Source of the DNA: Actinomycetota bacterium
GTDB taxonomy: Bacteria; Actinomycetota; Humimicrobiia; Humimicrobiales; Humimicrobiaceae
Length of the DNA: 6,177 nucleotides
Assembly (NCBI GenBank): GCA_016932375.1
Contig: JAFGDA010000148.1
Span: 1 to 6,177, forward strand
Direction: 5' to 3'
A program made the position numbers and the translations under genes. Numbering within the stretch: position 1 is the stretch's first letter; every line of letters begins with the position of its first letter. The notes beneath the pieces were generated by a model, which did not search any database, was not told where the DNA came from, and saw only the letters and a program-made list of their open reading frames with translations. Positions 6,099 through 6,177 of the stretch are shown here, piece by piece.

Positions 6099-6123
6099 AC
6101 CTGCCTGCCAGTTACCGGCAGGT
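6099..6123 (+). repeat. palindromic element with two alternative stems
   Basis: ACCTGCC (6099-6105) pairs perfectly with GGCAGGT (6117-6123) around an 11-base loop. A second CCTGCC (6104-6109) can pair with the same GGCAGG (6117-6122), so two stems compete. Only two bases separate this element from the preceding hairpin. In an AT-rich intergenic setting this resembles an extragenic palindromic repeat; a regulatory RNA is less likely. The loop bases GTTACC (6111-6116) are complementary to GGTAAC (6171-6176) at the window's end. Confidence 0.45.
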
Positions 6124-6177
6124 ACCCATAGCTTCAGCTTACATGGACCTTTCCAATCCCTAATAAGCCAGGTAACC

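Larger units (their letters stand above)
6005..6177. other. non-coding 3' region with two GC-rich hairpins
   Basis: After the kinase stop the first 75 bases are AT-rich and featureless, then composition changes sharply at 6081 to a GC-rich, highly structured segment. I see no coding frame of useful length on either strand. No clear terminator for the kinase on the plus strand is present; the hairpins are listed separately. Confidence 0.6.

Noticed and set aside
1..6177. CRISPR array, tRNA or rRNA gene, insertion sequence
   Set aside because: No regularly spaced repeats, no cloverleaf or conserved tRNA loop sequence, and no transposase-like frame or paired terminal inverted repeats were seen.

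Overview
The window reads as a piece of an AT-rich bacterial genome, probably an anaerobe. Every intact gene starts behind a Shine-Dalgarno-like purine run, AGG/AGA and ATA codons are frequent, and one gene belongs to the MttB methyltransferase family, which is typical of anaerobic methylamine and betaine users. The phylum cannot be fixed from the sequence. All genes lie on the plus strand and have similar codon use, so nothing points to recent transfer of a single gene.

Layout: positions 2-58 hold the last 18 codons of an upstream gene. Positions 59-280 are AT-rich and non-coding, with a near-direct repeat and a weak inverted repeat. Positions 290-556 are the C-terminal remnant of an L-fucose/arabinose isomerase-family protein. 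Positions 597-1868 encode an M20 metallopeptidase/amidohydrolase whose normal C-terminus continues in another frame to 1906. Positions 2059-3525 encode an intact MttB-family methyltransferase without an in-frame amber codon. Positions 3574-4392 are a class I aldolase of the LsrF/FbaB/DhnA type, split by one in-frame TAA at 4051-4053. Positions 4514-6004 encode an intact FGGY sugar kinase. The last 173 bases are non-coding and contain two compact GC-rich hairpins.

Together the genes look like a small-molecule catabolic cluster. Isomerase, kinase and aldolase form the classic order for breaking down a sugar or polyol: isomerise, phosphorylate, cleave. An amide-bond hydrolase and a methyl-transfer enzyme placed beside them suggest a substrate that is both conjugated and methylated, but this is inference.

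The most notable point is damage. Three of the five recognisable genes are disrupted: the isomerase is truncated, the peptidase has lost one base in a T-run and lacks a normally conserved lid-domain histidine, and the aldolase has a nonsense codon before its Schiff-base lysine. The methyltransferase and kinase are open throughout. Either the locus is decaying or the assembly has local errors; raw reads would separate these.
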